DNA of 64,000 nt from Pseudomonas sp. AN-1 (GTDB lineage: Bacteria; Pseudomonadota; Gammaproteobacteria; Pseudomonadales; Pseudomonadaceae): positions 372,001 through 436,000 of the forward strand of contig NZ_CP139195.1 of the NCBI RefSeq assembly GCF_034057115.1, given 5' to 3'. The translations under genes and the position numbers were made by a program. Position 1 is the first letter of the stretch. Every line of letters starts with the position of its first letter. Below the pieces are notes generated by a model that saw nothing but the letters and a program-made list of their open reading frames with translations, was not told the DNA's origin and did not search any database. This document shows positions 44,044 through 53,010 of this stretch, one piece after another.

Positions 44044-44047
44044 CCGT

Positions 44048-44857
44048 TCAGTTGTCGGCTGTCACCTTGCGCCCGGCCATGTGGCGCAGGTAGGCCAGCA
44101 ACTGGTCGAGCTGCGTCTCGCTCAGCGCCGCCTCGCCGAAGCCGGGCATGCGTGCCTGCGGCCAGTGGCGCAGGGCCTGCGGGTCGCGGATGTAGCGGCG
44201 CAGCAGGTCGGCGCGCAGGTATTCGGTGGGGTTGTAGGGCACGTTGAGGTCGGGGCCGAAGGCGGCGTCGCCCTGTTTGTTCAGGCGGTGGCAGGCCAGG
44301 CAGTGCTTCTGGAACTGGGCGAAGCCGAGGCTGACCGGATCGTCCGCCGCCAGTGCAGGATCGGGGCGCAGCGCCGGGAAGCGCTCGGCCACGGCGGGGA
44401 GCACGCGCAGGCGCACCATGCGGAACGGCCACTGCTCGGGGCCGATCTGCTCGGCCTCCGGATTGGTCCACACCAGGTAGAAGGGGCCGGCGCTGCGGCC
44501 GGCCTTGCCCAGCGCCGGCCAGGGTGCGGCCGGGTCCTCCACCGCCAGCCAGGCGCGCGCGCCGGCGGCGTCGAGCAGCGCGGCGGCGGGCAGTTCGGCG
44601 GCGAAGCCGTCGTCGGCCACCGCCTGCAGATGGTCGCCGGGTCGCACGCCCGGCAGCAGTTCGGCCAGCGGCAGCGCGCGGTAGCGCATGGCGCGCTTGT
44701 AGCTGACGTCGGCGGGGATCTCGATCTCGCGGCTGGCCGGATGGGCCAGCAGCTCGGCGCTGGCGTAGCGGCGTGGGCCGTCGGCCAGCTCTACCAGCAG
44801 TTCGGCGGCGCCGGCCAGGGGGGCGAACAGGACCAGCAGCAGCGGCAGGAGGCGCAT
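44048..44857 (-). CDS. Cytochrome c with SUOX-like N-terminal domain
   Basis: 269 aa. Signal peptide to about residue 17 (AGA|AELL). Residues about 20-150 resemble the sulfite-oxidase/molybdopterin-binding fold (YRALPLAELLPGVRPGD, LQAVADDGFAAELPAAAL). The C-terminal part is a class I cytochrome c with CLACH (near residue 188) and a methionine ligand in ARMPGFGE. The only cysteines in the chain are those of the heme motif, so the Mo-ligating cysteine of true SUOX enzymes is absent. It is probably a periplasmic electron carrier with a degenerate partner domain. Confidence 0.75.
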   Translation of the reverse strand: MRLLPLLLVLFAPLAGAAELLVELADGPRRYASAELLAHPASREIEIPADVSYKRAMRYRALPLAELLPGVRPGDHLQAVADDGFAAELPAAALLDAAGARAWLAVEDPAAPWPALGKAGRSAGPFYLVWTNPEAEQIGPEQWPFRMVRLRVLPAVAERFPALRPDPALAADDPVSLGFAQFQKHCLACHRLNKQGDAAFGPDLNVPYNPTEYLRADLLRRYIRDPQALRHWPQARMPGFGEAALSETQLDQLLAYLRHMAGRKVTADN

Positions 44858-44958
44858 GGCAGAGCTTCCGACAGGGGGACGATGACGCGCAGCCTAGCAA
44901 ACTTGGCAGGGCGCGTCCCCGGCGCGTAGCATCGGCTTCTTTTGCGCAAGGACAGGAC

Positions 44959-45846
44959 ATGCTGGCCGAGTTGTTCGCCGTGATGGCGCCGGTGCTGATC
45001 GTCGCCGGGATCGGATATGGCTGGGTGCGTTCGGGACAGGGCTACCCCACCGACTTCGTCGCCCGCCTGGTACTCAACGTCGGCACGCCCTGCCTGGTGC
45101 TGTCGACCCTCAGCCGCACCGAGGTGGACGTCCAGGCCTTCGGCCAGATGGCTTTGGCGTGCGTGGCGGTGTCGCTGGTCATGGGCCTGATCGGCCTGGC
45201 CCTCAGCCGCGCCATGGCCCAGGACTGGAAGGTGCTGGTGCCGGCCTACCTGTTCCCCAATACCGGCAACATGGGCCTGCCGATCAGCCTGTACGCCTTC
45301 GGCGAGCAGGGCCTGGCGCTGGCGGTGGCGTTCTTCCTGATGCTCTCGGTCGGCCACTTCACCCTCGGCATGATCCTCTCCGGTGCCGAGCGCTCGTGGC
45401 GCAGGCTGCTGGTCAACCCGATCATCCTCAGCCTGTGTGCGGCGCTGGCGGTGATGCTGCTGGACCTCGAACTGCCGCGCTGGCTGGCCAACACGGTCAA
45501 CCTGCTGGGCGGCCTGGCGATCCCGATGATGCTGATCACCCTCGGCGTGTCGCTGGCGAGCATCCGCGTGCAGCACATCGGTCGCGGCATGCTGCTGGGC
45601 GCGCTGCGGATTCTCTGCGGGGCGGCGGTGGGCTGGGGGATGGGCGTGGCGCTGGGCCTCTCGCCGCTGGCGCACGGGGTGCTGGTGCTGCAGTCGGCGA
45701 TGCCGGTGGCAGTGTTCAACTACCTGTTCGCCGTGCGCGCCAACCGCTCGCCGGAGGCGGTGGCGAGCCTGGTGATGTGTTCGACAGTGCTGTCGTTCGT
45801 GCTGCTGCCGCTGCTGCTGGCCTGGTGGATGCCGATCGCGCGCTGA
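44959..45846 (+). CDS. AEC family transporter
   Basis: 295 aa from the ATG at 44959 (MLAELFAVMAPVLIVAG), with AAGGACAGG upstream; the longer open frame is not membrane-like. About ten hydrophobic helices in two halves. FPNTGNMGLPISLYAFGEQG and SAMPVAVFNYLFA are typical of the auxin efflux carrier family, which in bacteria exports organic acids such as malate. The substrate is unknown. Confidence 0.85.
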   Translation: MLAELFAVMAPVLIVAGIGYGWVRSGQGYPTDFVARLVLNVGTPCLVLSTLSRTEVDVQAFGQMALACVAVSLVMGLIGLALSRAMAQDWKVLVPAYLFPNTGNMGLPISLYAFGEQGLALAVAFFLMLSVGHFTLGMILSGAERSWRRLLVNPIILSLCAALAVMLLDLELPRWLANTVNLLGGLAIPMMLITLGVSLASIRVQHIGRGMLLGALRILCGAAVGWGMGVALGLSPLAHGVLVLQSAMPVAVFNYLFAVRANRSPEAVASLVMCSTVLSFVLLPLLLAWWMPIAR

Positions 45847-45865
45847 AGCGACGCTCGGCGCCGTT

Positions 45866-45964
45866 TCAGCCGATCATTCGACTCAGGTTGGGCAGCACCA
45901 GCAGGAGGGTGATGGCGAACACGGCCAGGGCAGCCTGACGCCATTTGGTATTGAACTTGATCAT
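45866..45964 (-). CDS. Putative 32-residue membrane protein
   Basis: ATG at 45964 with AGG 8 nt upstream. MIKFNTKWRQAALAVFAITL and the following LLVLPNLSRMIG give a basic start and one membrane helix of about 20 residues. The size and start fit a small membrane protein, but no homologue is recognised and the coding potential of such a short frame is weak. Confidence 0.35.
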   Translation of the reverse strand: MIKFNTKWRQAALAVFAITLLLVLPNLSRMIG

Positions 45965-46415
45965 TTCGGGGCCTGTTGTTTTTGTTGGCCTGTCGTTATC
46001 CACGCGGTCTGGCGTTGTCGCTCGAGTCCTGGTGCACCGCGCAAAGTTTGTCAGTGCCACTCTAGATGCAGAATGCACGCCAGATTAGATGTTTTCGATG
46101 CAAAAAGTTTCCCGAGCTGCCAGCTGGGTTATCGGCTGGTCCGCAGATGCCTGCCGAGGCCTGATGCAGAGCCGTTGCGCTGCCGCAGCGGGGTGAGCTG
46201 CGGCGCTTTGACCGTTGGTCGGGATTTTGGCGGTGCGGCACGCTTGTCCGTTTTCCGCCGCGCGATGTGCGGGCGAATGTTACCACAGGTAGCGGTGACG
46301 ACGGCGTGACGGCGGCGCCCCCAGTCCGTGCGGAGGCGCGGCCAACCGCCGCACTTGCGGGGCGGTCCGCTCCATGCAGGAGTTCGCGCGTGTTGCAGGC
46401 GTGGGGCGGCCAGGC
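45965..46415. other. 451-bp non-coding gap before cobA
   Basis: AT-richer than its surroundings, with no supported ORF. It holds one clear inverted repeat, GCCGCAGC / GCTGCGGC (46182-46189, 46197-46204), without a T-run. It could contain the promoter of the 45964 ORF or a small RNA, but no convincing signal is seen. Confidence 0.4.
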
Positions 46416-47180
46416 TCAGCGCATGCCGACCGCCGCGAGCAGGTCGCTCGGCCCGGTCTGCTCGGCATTCTGACGGGCTGCTGCCACCTCGCCGATCACC
46501 AGGATCGCCGGGCTCTGCAGGCGGAAGGCGGCGGCGTCCTCCCGCATGGCGCCGAGGCTGCTGCGGCACTCGCGCTGCCGCGGCAGCGAGGCGTTCTCGA
46601 TCATCGCCACCGGCATGGCGGCGGGCATGCCGCCGGCCAGCAGACCGTCGCGGATGTCGGCCAGCTTGGCCACGCCCATGTAGACGACGAGCGTGGTGCC
46701 GCCCTGGGCCAGTGCCGGCCAGTTGAGGCTGCTGTCGTCCTGGGTGTGGGCGGTGACCAGGGTCACGCCACGCGCCACGCCGCGCAGGGTCAGCGGGATG
46801 CCGCACTGGGTGGCGCCGGCCAGGCCCGCGGTGATGCCGTTGACGATCTCGCTGGCCACGCCGCGCTCGGCCAGCCAGTCGGCTTCCTCGCTGGCGCGGC
46901 CGAAGATGCATGGGTCGCCACCCTTCAGGCGCGCCACGCACTTGCCCTGGCGGGCGTAGCGCAGCATCAGGCGGTGGATGAACTCCTGCGGGGTGGAGCG
47001 GCAGCCGCCGCGCTTGCCGACACCGATCACCCGCGCCTGCGGGCAGTGTGCGAGCACCGCCGGGTTGACCAGGTCGTCGATCAGTACCACCTCGGCTTCG
47101 CCGAGGGCGCGCACGGCCTTGAGGGTCAGCAGTTCCGGGTCGCCGGGGCCGGCACCGATCAGCCAGACTTTTGCGCTCAT
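46416..47180 (-). CDS. cobA: Uroporphyrinogen-III C-methyltransferase
   Basis: 254 aa from the ATG at 47180 (MSAKVWLIGAGPGDPELL), with AGGTGA upstream. Tetrapyrrole methylase motifs: GAGPGDPELLT, VARLKGGDPCIFGR and GITAGLAGATQCGIPLT. It methylates uroporphyrinogen III twice to precorrin-2, the precursor of siroheme (and cobalamin). The short single-domain form lacks the CysG N-terminal part. Its place after nasA suggests it supplies siroheme for NirB. Confidence 0.92.
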   Translation of the reverse strand: MSAKVWLIGAGPGDPELLTLKAVRALGEAEVVLIDDLVNPAVLAHCPQARVIGVGKRGGCRSTPQEFIHRLMLRYARQGKCVARLKGGDPCIFGRASEEADWLAERGVASEIVNGITAGLAGATQCGIPLTLRGVARGVTLVTAHTQDDSSLNWPALAQGGTTLVVYMGVAKLADIRDGLLAGGMPAAMPVAMIENASLPRQRECRSSLGAMREDAAAFRLQSPAILVIGEVAAARQNAEQTGPSDLLAAVGMR

Positions 47181-47241
47181 CTCTATCACCTCTCTCGTGT
47201 CGCTGGTCGGCGCTGCTGGCACCGGCCGGGCATTCGCTCTT

Positions 47242-47298
47242 CGTAGGGTGCGCAGTGCGCACCCCGTCGGGTTTGTGGTGCGCGTGGCGCACCCTACG
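47242..47298. repeat. REP-like palindrome between nasA and cobA
   Basis: Outer arms CGTAGGGTGCGC (47242-47253) and GCGCACCCTACG (47287-47298) pair perfectly, with an inner 7-bp pair GCGCACC / GGTGCGC (47257-47263, 47277-47283). GTAGGGTG-type palindromes are common intergenic repeats in pseudomonads. It begins 2 bp beyond the nasA stop. A related element lies at 50031-50060. Confidence 0.65.
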
Positions 47299-47300
47299 TT

Positions 47301-50003
47301 TCAGGCCGGGGCCTTCGCCAGCAGCCGCTTGATTTCCGGTACGCAGGAGCCGCAGCTGGTGCCGCACTTGAGCTCCTGCTTGAGGCCGTCGAGGTCGAGG
47401 CCGCGCTCGATGCCTTCGCGGATCGCCGCCTCGCTGACGTTCATGCAGCTGCACAGCGTCTTGCCCTTGCAGGCTCCGGCGTTGCCCGGTGGGGTGCTCA
47501 GCGGGGCGAGCAGCCAGCGGCGCAGCTCGGCGTCGGCCTTGCCTTCCTCCCACAGCGCCTTCAGCCAGTCGCGCGCGGCGGTCTCGCCGGCCAGGCGGAT
47601 GGCGGTGATGCGCCCGTCCTCGATGCGCACGCGCTTGCCGACGGTGCGTCGCGGGTCGTCGTAGGCCAGCACCGGGCCCTGGTCGAGGTCGAGCAGGGCG
47701 TCGATGCGCGCCAGCAGGGCGGCGTCGGGAGCCACCGCGCTGGCGGCCTTGACCAGCAGCGCCGGGCGCTCGCGGCCGGTGAGGGTCAGGCTGGCGTAGG
47801 CGAAGTCGTCCAGCAGCGGGCGCAGCGCGGCGAAGCGCTGCTGCACGTCGCCTTCGACCAGGGCGAACAGCTGCCAGGGCAGCTCGACCTTCTCCGCCTC
47901 GACGCCGGCGTGCTTGAGTTCCGGCTGTTTCGACAGTGGGTCGTAGGCCGGCAGGGTCAGCACGTTGGTGCCCAGGCCCTTGAGGAAGCGGTCGCCCCAG
48001 TGCATCGGCAGGAAGGCCTGGCCGGGGCGCACGCCCTCGTCGGCCTGCACCGGCAGGATCAGGCTGCCGCGACGGCTGCGCAGCCTGACCAGGTCGCCGC
48101 TGGCCAGACGCCGGCGGCGCAGCTCCTCCGGGTGCAGGCTGAGCACGGCCTCCTCGACATGGCCGAACAGCCGGGCGACGGTGCCGGTGCGGCTCATGCC
48201 GTGCCACTGGTCGCGCAGGCGGCCGGTGTTGAGGGTCAGCGGATAGCGCGCCTCGCGCTGCTCCTGCGGTGCGCGGTACGGCTCGGCGACGAACTGGGCG
48301 CGGCCGCTGGCGGTGGGGAACCGGCCGTCGGCGTACAGGCGCGGCGTGCCGCTCAGCGCGCCGGCCGGGAACGGCCACTGCTGCGGGCCGAGGTCGTCGA
48401 GCAGCGCGTGGCTGAGGCCGGACAGGTCGAGGTCGCGGCCGGCGGTGAGCTGCTTGTACTCCTCGAACAGCGCGACCGGACTGGCGAAGTCGAACAGGCT
48501 CGGCTGGCCGGGGCGCAGCTGCTGTTCCAGGCGGCGGGCGAAGTCGCAGGTGATCGCCCAGTCGGCGCGCGCCTCGCCCGGCGCCGGCACCGCGCGGCGC
48601 ACGTGGCTGACGCGGCGCTCGGAGTTGGTCACCGAGCCTTCCTTCTCGCCCCAGCCGGCGGCGGGCAGCAAGAGGTCGGCGTAGCGGCAGGTCTCGGTGG
48701 TGGCGTAGGCCTCCTGGACCACCACGAACGGGCAGCTGGACAGCGCCTCGTGGATCTTCTGCTGGTCGGGCATCGACTGCGCCGGGTTGGTGCAGGCGAT
48801 CCACAGCGCCTTGACCTTGCCGACCCTGACCGCCTCGAACAGCTCGACGGCGCTCAGGCCGGGCGCCTCCGGCAGGGCGTCGACGCCCCAGTAGCCGGCG
48901 ACCTCGGCGCGGTGTCCGGCGTTGCCGGCCTCGCGATGGCCGGGCAGCAGGTTGGCCAGGCTGCCGGTCTCGCGCCCGCCCATGGCGTTGGGCTGGCCGG
49001 TCAGCGAGAAGGGGCCGGCGCCCGGCTTGCCGATCTGCCCGGTGGCCAGGTGCAGGTTGATCAGCGCGCTGTTCTTGGCGCTGCCGCTGCTCGACTGGTT
49101 GAGGCCCATGCACCACAGCGAGAGGAACGACGGCGCCTGGCCGATCAGTTCGGCGCACAGTTGCAGGTTTTCCACGGAAATGCCGCAGATGTCGGCCACC
49201 GCCGCCGGGCTGTAGTCGCGCACCAGCTTCTTCAGGGCGTCGAAGCCCTCGGTGTGGGCGTCGATGAAGGCGCGGTCGATCCAGCCTTCCCACAGCAGGA
49301 TGTGCAGGATGCCGTGGCACAGCGCCACGTCGGTGCCCGGCAGGATCGCCAGGTGCAGGTCGGCCAGCTCGCAGGTGTCGGTGCGCCGCGGATCGACCAC
49401 GATGATCTTCATCTCCGGGCGCGCGACCTTGGCCGCTTCCAGGCGGCGGAACAGCACCGGGTGGGCGTAGGCCATGTTGCTGCCGGCGATCAGCAGGCAG
49501 TCGCTCTGCTCGATGTCCTCGTAGGAGCAGGGCGGGGCGTCGGCGCCGAGGCTGCGCTTGTAGCCGACCACCGCCGAGGACATGCACAGCCGCGAGTTGC
49601 TGTCGATGTTGTTGGTGCCAACCAGTGCCCTGGCCAGCTTGTTGAAGGCGTAGTAGTCCTCGGTCAGCAGCTGGCCGGAGATGTAGAAGGCCACGCTGTC
49701 CGGGCCGTGCGCGCGGATGGTCTCGGCGAACACGTGGGCGGCGTGGTCGAGGGCGCTGTCCCAGTCGGTGCGGGTGCGGGCGAGATCCTTGCCCAGGCGC
49801 AGCTCGGGGTACAGGGCGCGGGCGGCCAGGTCGCCGGTCAGGTGCAGGGTCGAGCCCTTGCTGCACAGGCGGCCGTAGTTGGCCGGGTGCGCCGGGTCGC
49901 CGGCCACGCCGTGGATCGTCTCGCCGTCGTGCTCGATCAGCACGCCGCAGCCGACGCCGCAGTAGCAGCAGGTGGAGGCGGTGGTCCGGGTCGGCCGGGT
50001 CAT
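47301..50003 (-). CDS. nasA: Assimilatory nitrate reductase, catalytic subunit
   Basis: 900 aa, ATG with GGAG site. N-terminal [4Fe-4S] motif CCYCGVGCG...GRLCSKG, then the bis-MGD molybdopterin domains (NSRLCMSSAVVGYKRSLG with the Mo-site Cys, GSNMAYAHPVLF, VVDPRRTD, GQPNAMGGRETG). A C-terminal BFD-like [2Fe-2S] domain, CKGKTLCSCMNVSE...CGTSCGSCVPEIKR, occupies the last 60 residues, as in NasA/NasC forms that take electrons directly. It reduces nitrate to nitrite in the cytoplasm. It needs molybdate, linking it to the mod genes. Confidence 0.95.
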   Translation of the reverse strand: MTRPTRTTASTCCYCGVGCGVLIEHDGETIHGVAGDPAHPANYGRLCSKGSTLHLTGDLAARALYPELRLGKDLARTRTDWDSALDHAAHVFAETIRAHGPDSVAFYISGQLLTEDYYAFNKLARALVGTNNIDSNSRLCMSSAVVGYKRSLGADAPPCSYEDIEQSDCLLIAGSNMAYAHPVLFRRLEAAKVARPEMKIIVVDPRRTDTCELADLHLAILPGTDVALCHGILHILLWEGWIDRAFIDAHTEGFDALKKLVRDYSPAAVADICGISVENLQLCAELIGQAPSFLSLWCMGLNQSSSGSAKNSALINLHLATGQIGKPGAGPFSLTGQPNAMGGRETGSLANLLPGHREAGNAGHRAEVAGYWGVDALPEAPGLSAVELFEAVRVGKVKALWIACTNPAQSMPDQQKIHEALSSCPFVVVQEAYATTETCRYADLLLPAAGWGEKEGSVTNSERRVSHVRRAVPAPGEARADWAITCDFARRLEQQLRPGQPSLFDFASPVALFEEYKQLTAGRDLDLSGLSHALLDDLGPQQWPFPAGALSGTPRLYADGRFPTASGRAQFVAEPYRAPQEQREARYPLTLNTGRLRDQWHGMSRTGTVARLFGHVEEAVLSLHPEELRRRRLASGDLVRLRSRRGSLILPVQADEGVRPGQAFLPMHWGDRFLKGLGTNVLTLPAYDPLSKQPELKHAGVEAEKVELPWQLFALVEGDVQQRFAALRPLLDDFAYASLTLTGRERPALLVKAASAVAPDAALLARIDALLDLDQGPVLAYDDPRRTVGKRVRIEDGRITAIRLAGETAARDWLKALWEEGKADAELRRWLLAPLSTPPGNAGACKGKTLCSCMNVSEAAIREGIERGLDLDGLKQELKCGTSCGSCVPEIKRLLAKAPA

Positions 50004-50030
50004 GGCTGTCGCTCCGTGTCGTTCTGGGTC

Positions 50031-50060
50031 GTAGGGTGGACAACGCTTCGCGTGTCCACC
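50031..50060. repeat. REP-like palindrome between nirD and nasA
   Basis: GTAGGGTGGACAACGCTTCG begins at 50031; GGTGGACA (50035-50042) pairs with TGTCCACC (50053-50060). It is the GTAGGGTG-type repeat of pseudomonads, similar in opening to the copy at 47242. Together the two flank nasA. Confidence 0.6.
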
Positions 50061-50079
50061 GATTCGGCGATGTTGCGGG

Positions 50080-50406
50080 TCAGGCGCAGTCCTGCAGGGT
50101 CTTCAGGGCCAGCAGCACGCGGCCGCCCTCGACCTTGACCGGGTACTTGTGGCTGCAGCCGACGTCCGGCTCCAGCGCCTGGCCGCTTTCCAGGTCGATC
50201 TGCCAGTTGTGCAGCGGGCAGGCGACGCGCTTGCCGTAGATCAGCCCTTGGGACAGCGGGCCGCCCTTGTGCGGGCAGCGGTCGTCAATGGCGAACACTT
50301 CATCTGCGGAAGTTCTAAACAGCGCGATGTCGCCCTTGGGCCCGGCGACGATGCGCGCGCCGAGCACGTTGATCTCTTCCAGGGCGCAGATATCCAGCCA
50401 GTTCAT
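50080..50406 (-). CDS. nirD: Nitrite reductase (NADH) small subunit
   Basis: 108 aa from the ATG at 50406 (MNWLDICALEEINVLG), with AGGAGAAA upstream. Rieske-type fold: CPHKGGPLSQG and CPLHNW keep the Cys-His / Cys-His ligands, so a [2Fe-2S] cluster is possible (many NirD proteins lack it). It partners NirB in reducing nitrite to ammonium. It is separated from nirB by 116 bp holding a strong hairpin. Confidence 0.92.
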   Translation of the reverse strand: MNWLDICALEEINVLGARIVAGPKGDIALFRTSADEVFAIDDRCPHKGGPLSQGLIYGKRVACPLHNWQIDLESGQALEPDVGCSHKYPVKVEGGRVLLALKTLQDCA

Positions 50407-50460
50407 GTCGTTTCTCCTCAATCTCGTTCGGTCGCTCGCGGCGGCGGGTGGCAGGTGCCG

Positions 50461-50502
50461 GTCCTGCCGGTGGGCGTTTTCCTGGACGCCGACCGGCAGG
50501 AC
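50461..50502 (-). other. Intercistronic hairpin nirB-nirD
   Basis: GTCCTGCCGGT (50461-50471) pairs with ACCGGCAGGAC (50492-50502), with an inner GGCGT / ACGCC pair. There is no U-run on the minus strand after it. It could protect the nirB 3' end or lower nirD-nasA expression. Confidence 0.5.
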
Positions 50503-50522
50503 CCGCCCCTGGCAGGGCGGGG

Positions 50523-52973
50523 TCAGGCGGGTTCCACCACCTTGACCGGGATGCGCTCGAACTCCTTCTTCAGCGCCGGGGTCTCGATCTGCTGCTTCCA
50601 CGGGTCCTGCTCGAAGGACAGGGCGAACAGCAGGCGCTGGTGCAGTTCCTTGCGGCGGGCTTCGTCCTCCAGGACGATCTTCTTGATGTGCTCGAGGCCG
50701 ACGCGGTGCATGTAGTGCACGGTGCGCTCCAGGTAGAAGGCCTCCTCGCGGTACAGCTGCAGGAAGGCCAGGCTGTATTCCATGACCTCCTCGGCGCTCC
50801 TGACCTTGACGAAGAACTCGCCGGCCTCGGTCTTGATGCCACCGTTGCCGCCGACGTACAGCTCCCAGCCGGAATCCACGCCGATGATGCCGACGTCCTT
50901 GATGCCCGATTCGGCGCAGTTGCGCGGGCAGCCGGAGACCGCCAGCTTGACCTTGTGCGGCGACCACATGCCGAACAGGGCGTGCTCCAGGTCGATGCCC
51001 ATCTGCGTCGAGTTCTGCGTGCCGAAGCGGCAGAACTCGGAGCCCACGCAGGTCTTCACGGTGCGGATGGACTTGCCGTAGGCGTGGCCGGAAGGCATGT
51101 CGAGGTCCTTCCACACCCCCGGCAGGTCTTCCTTCTTCACCCCGAGCAGGTCGATGCGCTGGCCGCCGGTGACCTTGACCATCGGGATCTGGTACTTGTC
51201 GGCGACGTCGGCGATGCGGCGCAGCTCGGACGGGTTGGTCACGCCGCCCCACATGCGCGGCACCACCGAGTAGGTGCCGTCCTTCTGGATGTTGGCGTGC
51301 GAGCGCTCGTTGATCAGGCGCGACTGCGGATCGTCCTTGGCCTCGCCCGGCCAGGTGGAGATCAGGTAGTAGTTGAGCGCCGGGCGGCAGGTGGCGCAGC
51401 CGTTGGGGGTGCGCCACTCCATGAAGGCCATGGTGTCGGCCAGCGAGGTCAGGTGCTGCTCGCGGATGACCTTGCGCACCTGGCCATGGTTGTAGTCGGT
51501 GCAGCCGCACACCGGTTTCTCGCTCTTGGGCTTGACGTCGGCGGCGCCGCCGACGGTGTTGATCAGGATCTGCTCGACCAGGCCGGTGCACGAGCCGCAG
51601 GAGCTGGCCGCCTTGGTGTGCTTCTTCACCTCGTCGAGGCTGAACAGGCCGTGCTCCTGGATGGCCTTGACGATGCTGCCCTTGCACACGCCGTTGCAGC
51701 CGCACACTTCCATGTCGTCAGGCATCGCCGCGGCCTTGTCCTGGCCCTGGTGGCCGGCATCGCCGAGGGCGTTCTCGCCGAACATCAGGTGGTCGCGGAT
51801 CTCGGCGACGTTGTGGTTCTCGCGGATTTGCCGGAAGTACCAGCTGCCGTCGGCGGTGTCGCCGTACAGGCAGGCGCCGACCAGCACGTCGTCCTTGATC
51901 ACCAGCTTCTTGTACACGCCGCCGATGGGGTCGGAGAGGGTGATGGTCTCGGTGCCGTCCGCGCCCATGAAGTCGCCGGCGGAGAACAGGTCGATGCCGG
52001 TGACCTTGAGCTTGGTCGAGGTCACCGAGCCTTCGTAGCGGGCGAAGCCGAGCTGGGCCAGGTGGTTGGCGCAGACCTTGGCCTGCTCGAACAGCGGGGC
52101 GACCAGGCCGTAGGCGATGCCGCGGTGGTTGGCGCACTCGCCGACCGAGTAGATGCGCGGGTCGAAGGTCTGCAGGGTGTCGTCGACCAGGATGCCGCGG
52201 TTGCACGGCAGGCCGGCGCGCTCGGCCAGCTCGGTGTTGGGGCGGATGCCGGCGGCCATCACCACCAGGTCGGCGGGGATCACGTCGCCGTTGGCGAACT
52301 GGGCGGCGCACACGCGGCCGTCGCCGTCGTCGAGCAGGGCGGCGGTCTGGGTGCTCAGGCGGAACTGGATGCCGCGCGCCTCCAGGGCGCTCTGCAGCAG
52401 CTGGCCGGCAGTCCTGTCGAGCTGGCGCTCGAGCAGCCAGTCGCCGAGGTGCACCACGGTGACGTCCATGCCGCGCATCTTCAGACCGTTGGCGGCTTCC
52501 AGGCCGAGCAGGCCGCCGCCGATCACCACGGCGTGCCTGTGGGTCTTCGCGGTTTCCATCATGGTCACGGTGTCGGCGATGTCGCGGTAGCCGATCACGC
52601 CCTGCAGGTCCTTGCCGGGAATCGGCAGGATGAACGGGTTGGAGCCGGTGGCGATGAGCAGGCGGTCGTAGTGCAGTTCGCTGCCGTCCTCGGCGATCAC
52701 CTTGTGAGCGTGGCGGTCGATGTCGACCACCTTGCAACCCAGGCGCAGGTCGATGCCGTTGTCCCTGTACCAGTCGAGGTCGTTGAGAATGATCTCCTCG
52801 AAGGTCTGTTCGCCGGCCAGTACCGGGGAGAGCAGGATGCGGTTGTAGTTGGGGTGCGGCTCGGCGCCGAACACGGTGATGTCGTACATGTCCGGCGCGA
52901 GCTTGAGCAGCTCCTCCAGGGTCCGCACCCCGGCCATGCCATTGCCGACCATCACCAGCTTGAGCTTGTTCAT
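50523..52973 (-). CDS. nirB: Nitrite reductase (NADH) large subunit
   Basis: 816 aa from the ATG at 52973 (MNKLKLVMVGNGMAGVR), with GGGAGAGA upstream. An N-terminal FAD/NADH domain (GNGMAGVRTLEELL, ATGSNPFILPIPG, GGGLLGLEAANGLK) is followed by a BFD-like [2Fe-2S] domain (CGCNGVCKG...CGSCTGLVEQ) and the siroheme-[4Fe-4S] sulfite/nitrite reductase domain with TCVGSEFCRFG and SGCPRNCAES. It reduces nitrite to ammonium with NADH. First gene of the nirB-nirD-nasA-cobA series. Confidence 0.96.
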   Translation of the reverse strand: MNKLKLVMVGNGMAGVRTLEELLKLAPDMYDITVFGAEPHPNYNRILLSPVLAGEQTFEEIILNDLDWYRDNGIDLRLGCKVVDIDRHAHKVIAEDGSELHYDRLLIATGSNPFILPIPGKDLQGVIGYRDIADTVTMMETAKTHRHAVVIGGGLLGLEAANGLKMRGMDVTVVHLGDWLLERQLDRTAGQLLQSALEARGIQFRLSTQTAALLDDGDGRVCAAQFANGDVIPADLVVMAAGIRPNTELAERAGLPCNRGILVDDTLQTFDPRIYSVGECANHRGIAYGLVAPLFEQAKVCANHLAQLGFARYEGSVTSTKLKVTGIDLFSAGDFMGADGTETITLSDPIGGVYKKLVIKDDVLVGACLYGDTADGSWYFRQIRENHNVAEIRDHLMFGENALGDAGHQGQDKAAAMPDDMEVCGCNGVCKGSIVKAIQEHGLFSLDEVKKHTKAASSCGSCTGLVEQILINTVGGAADVKPKSEKPVCGCTDYNHGQVRKVIREQHLTSLADTMAFMEWRTPNGCATCRPALNYYLISTWPGEAKDDPQSRLINERSHANIQKDGTYSVVPRMWGGVTNPSELRRIADVADKYQIPMVKVTGGQRIDLLGVKKEDLPGVWKDLDMPSGHAYGKSIRTVKTCVGSEFCRFGTQNSTQMGIDLEHALFGMWSPHKVKLAVSGCPRNCAESGIKDVGIIGVDSGWELYVGGNGGIKTEAGEFFVKVRSAEEVMEYSLAFLQLYREEAFYLERTVHYMHRVGLEHIKKIVLEDEARRKELHQRLLFALSFEQDPWKQQIETPALKKEFERIPVKVVEPA

Positions 52974-53010
52974 GGTTTCTCTCCCATCGCGGAAACCGAC
53001 CTGCGAAAAC

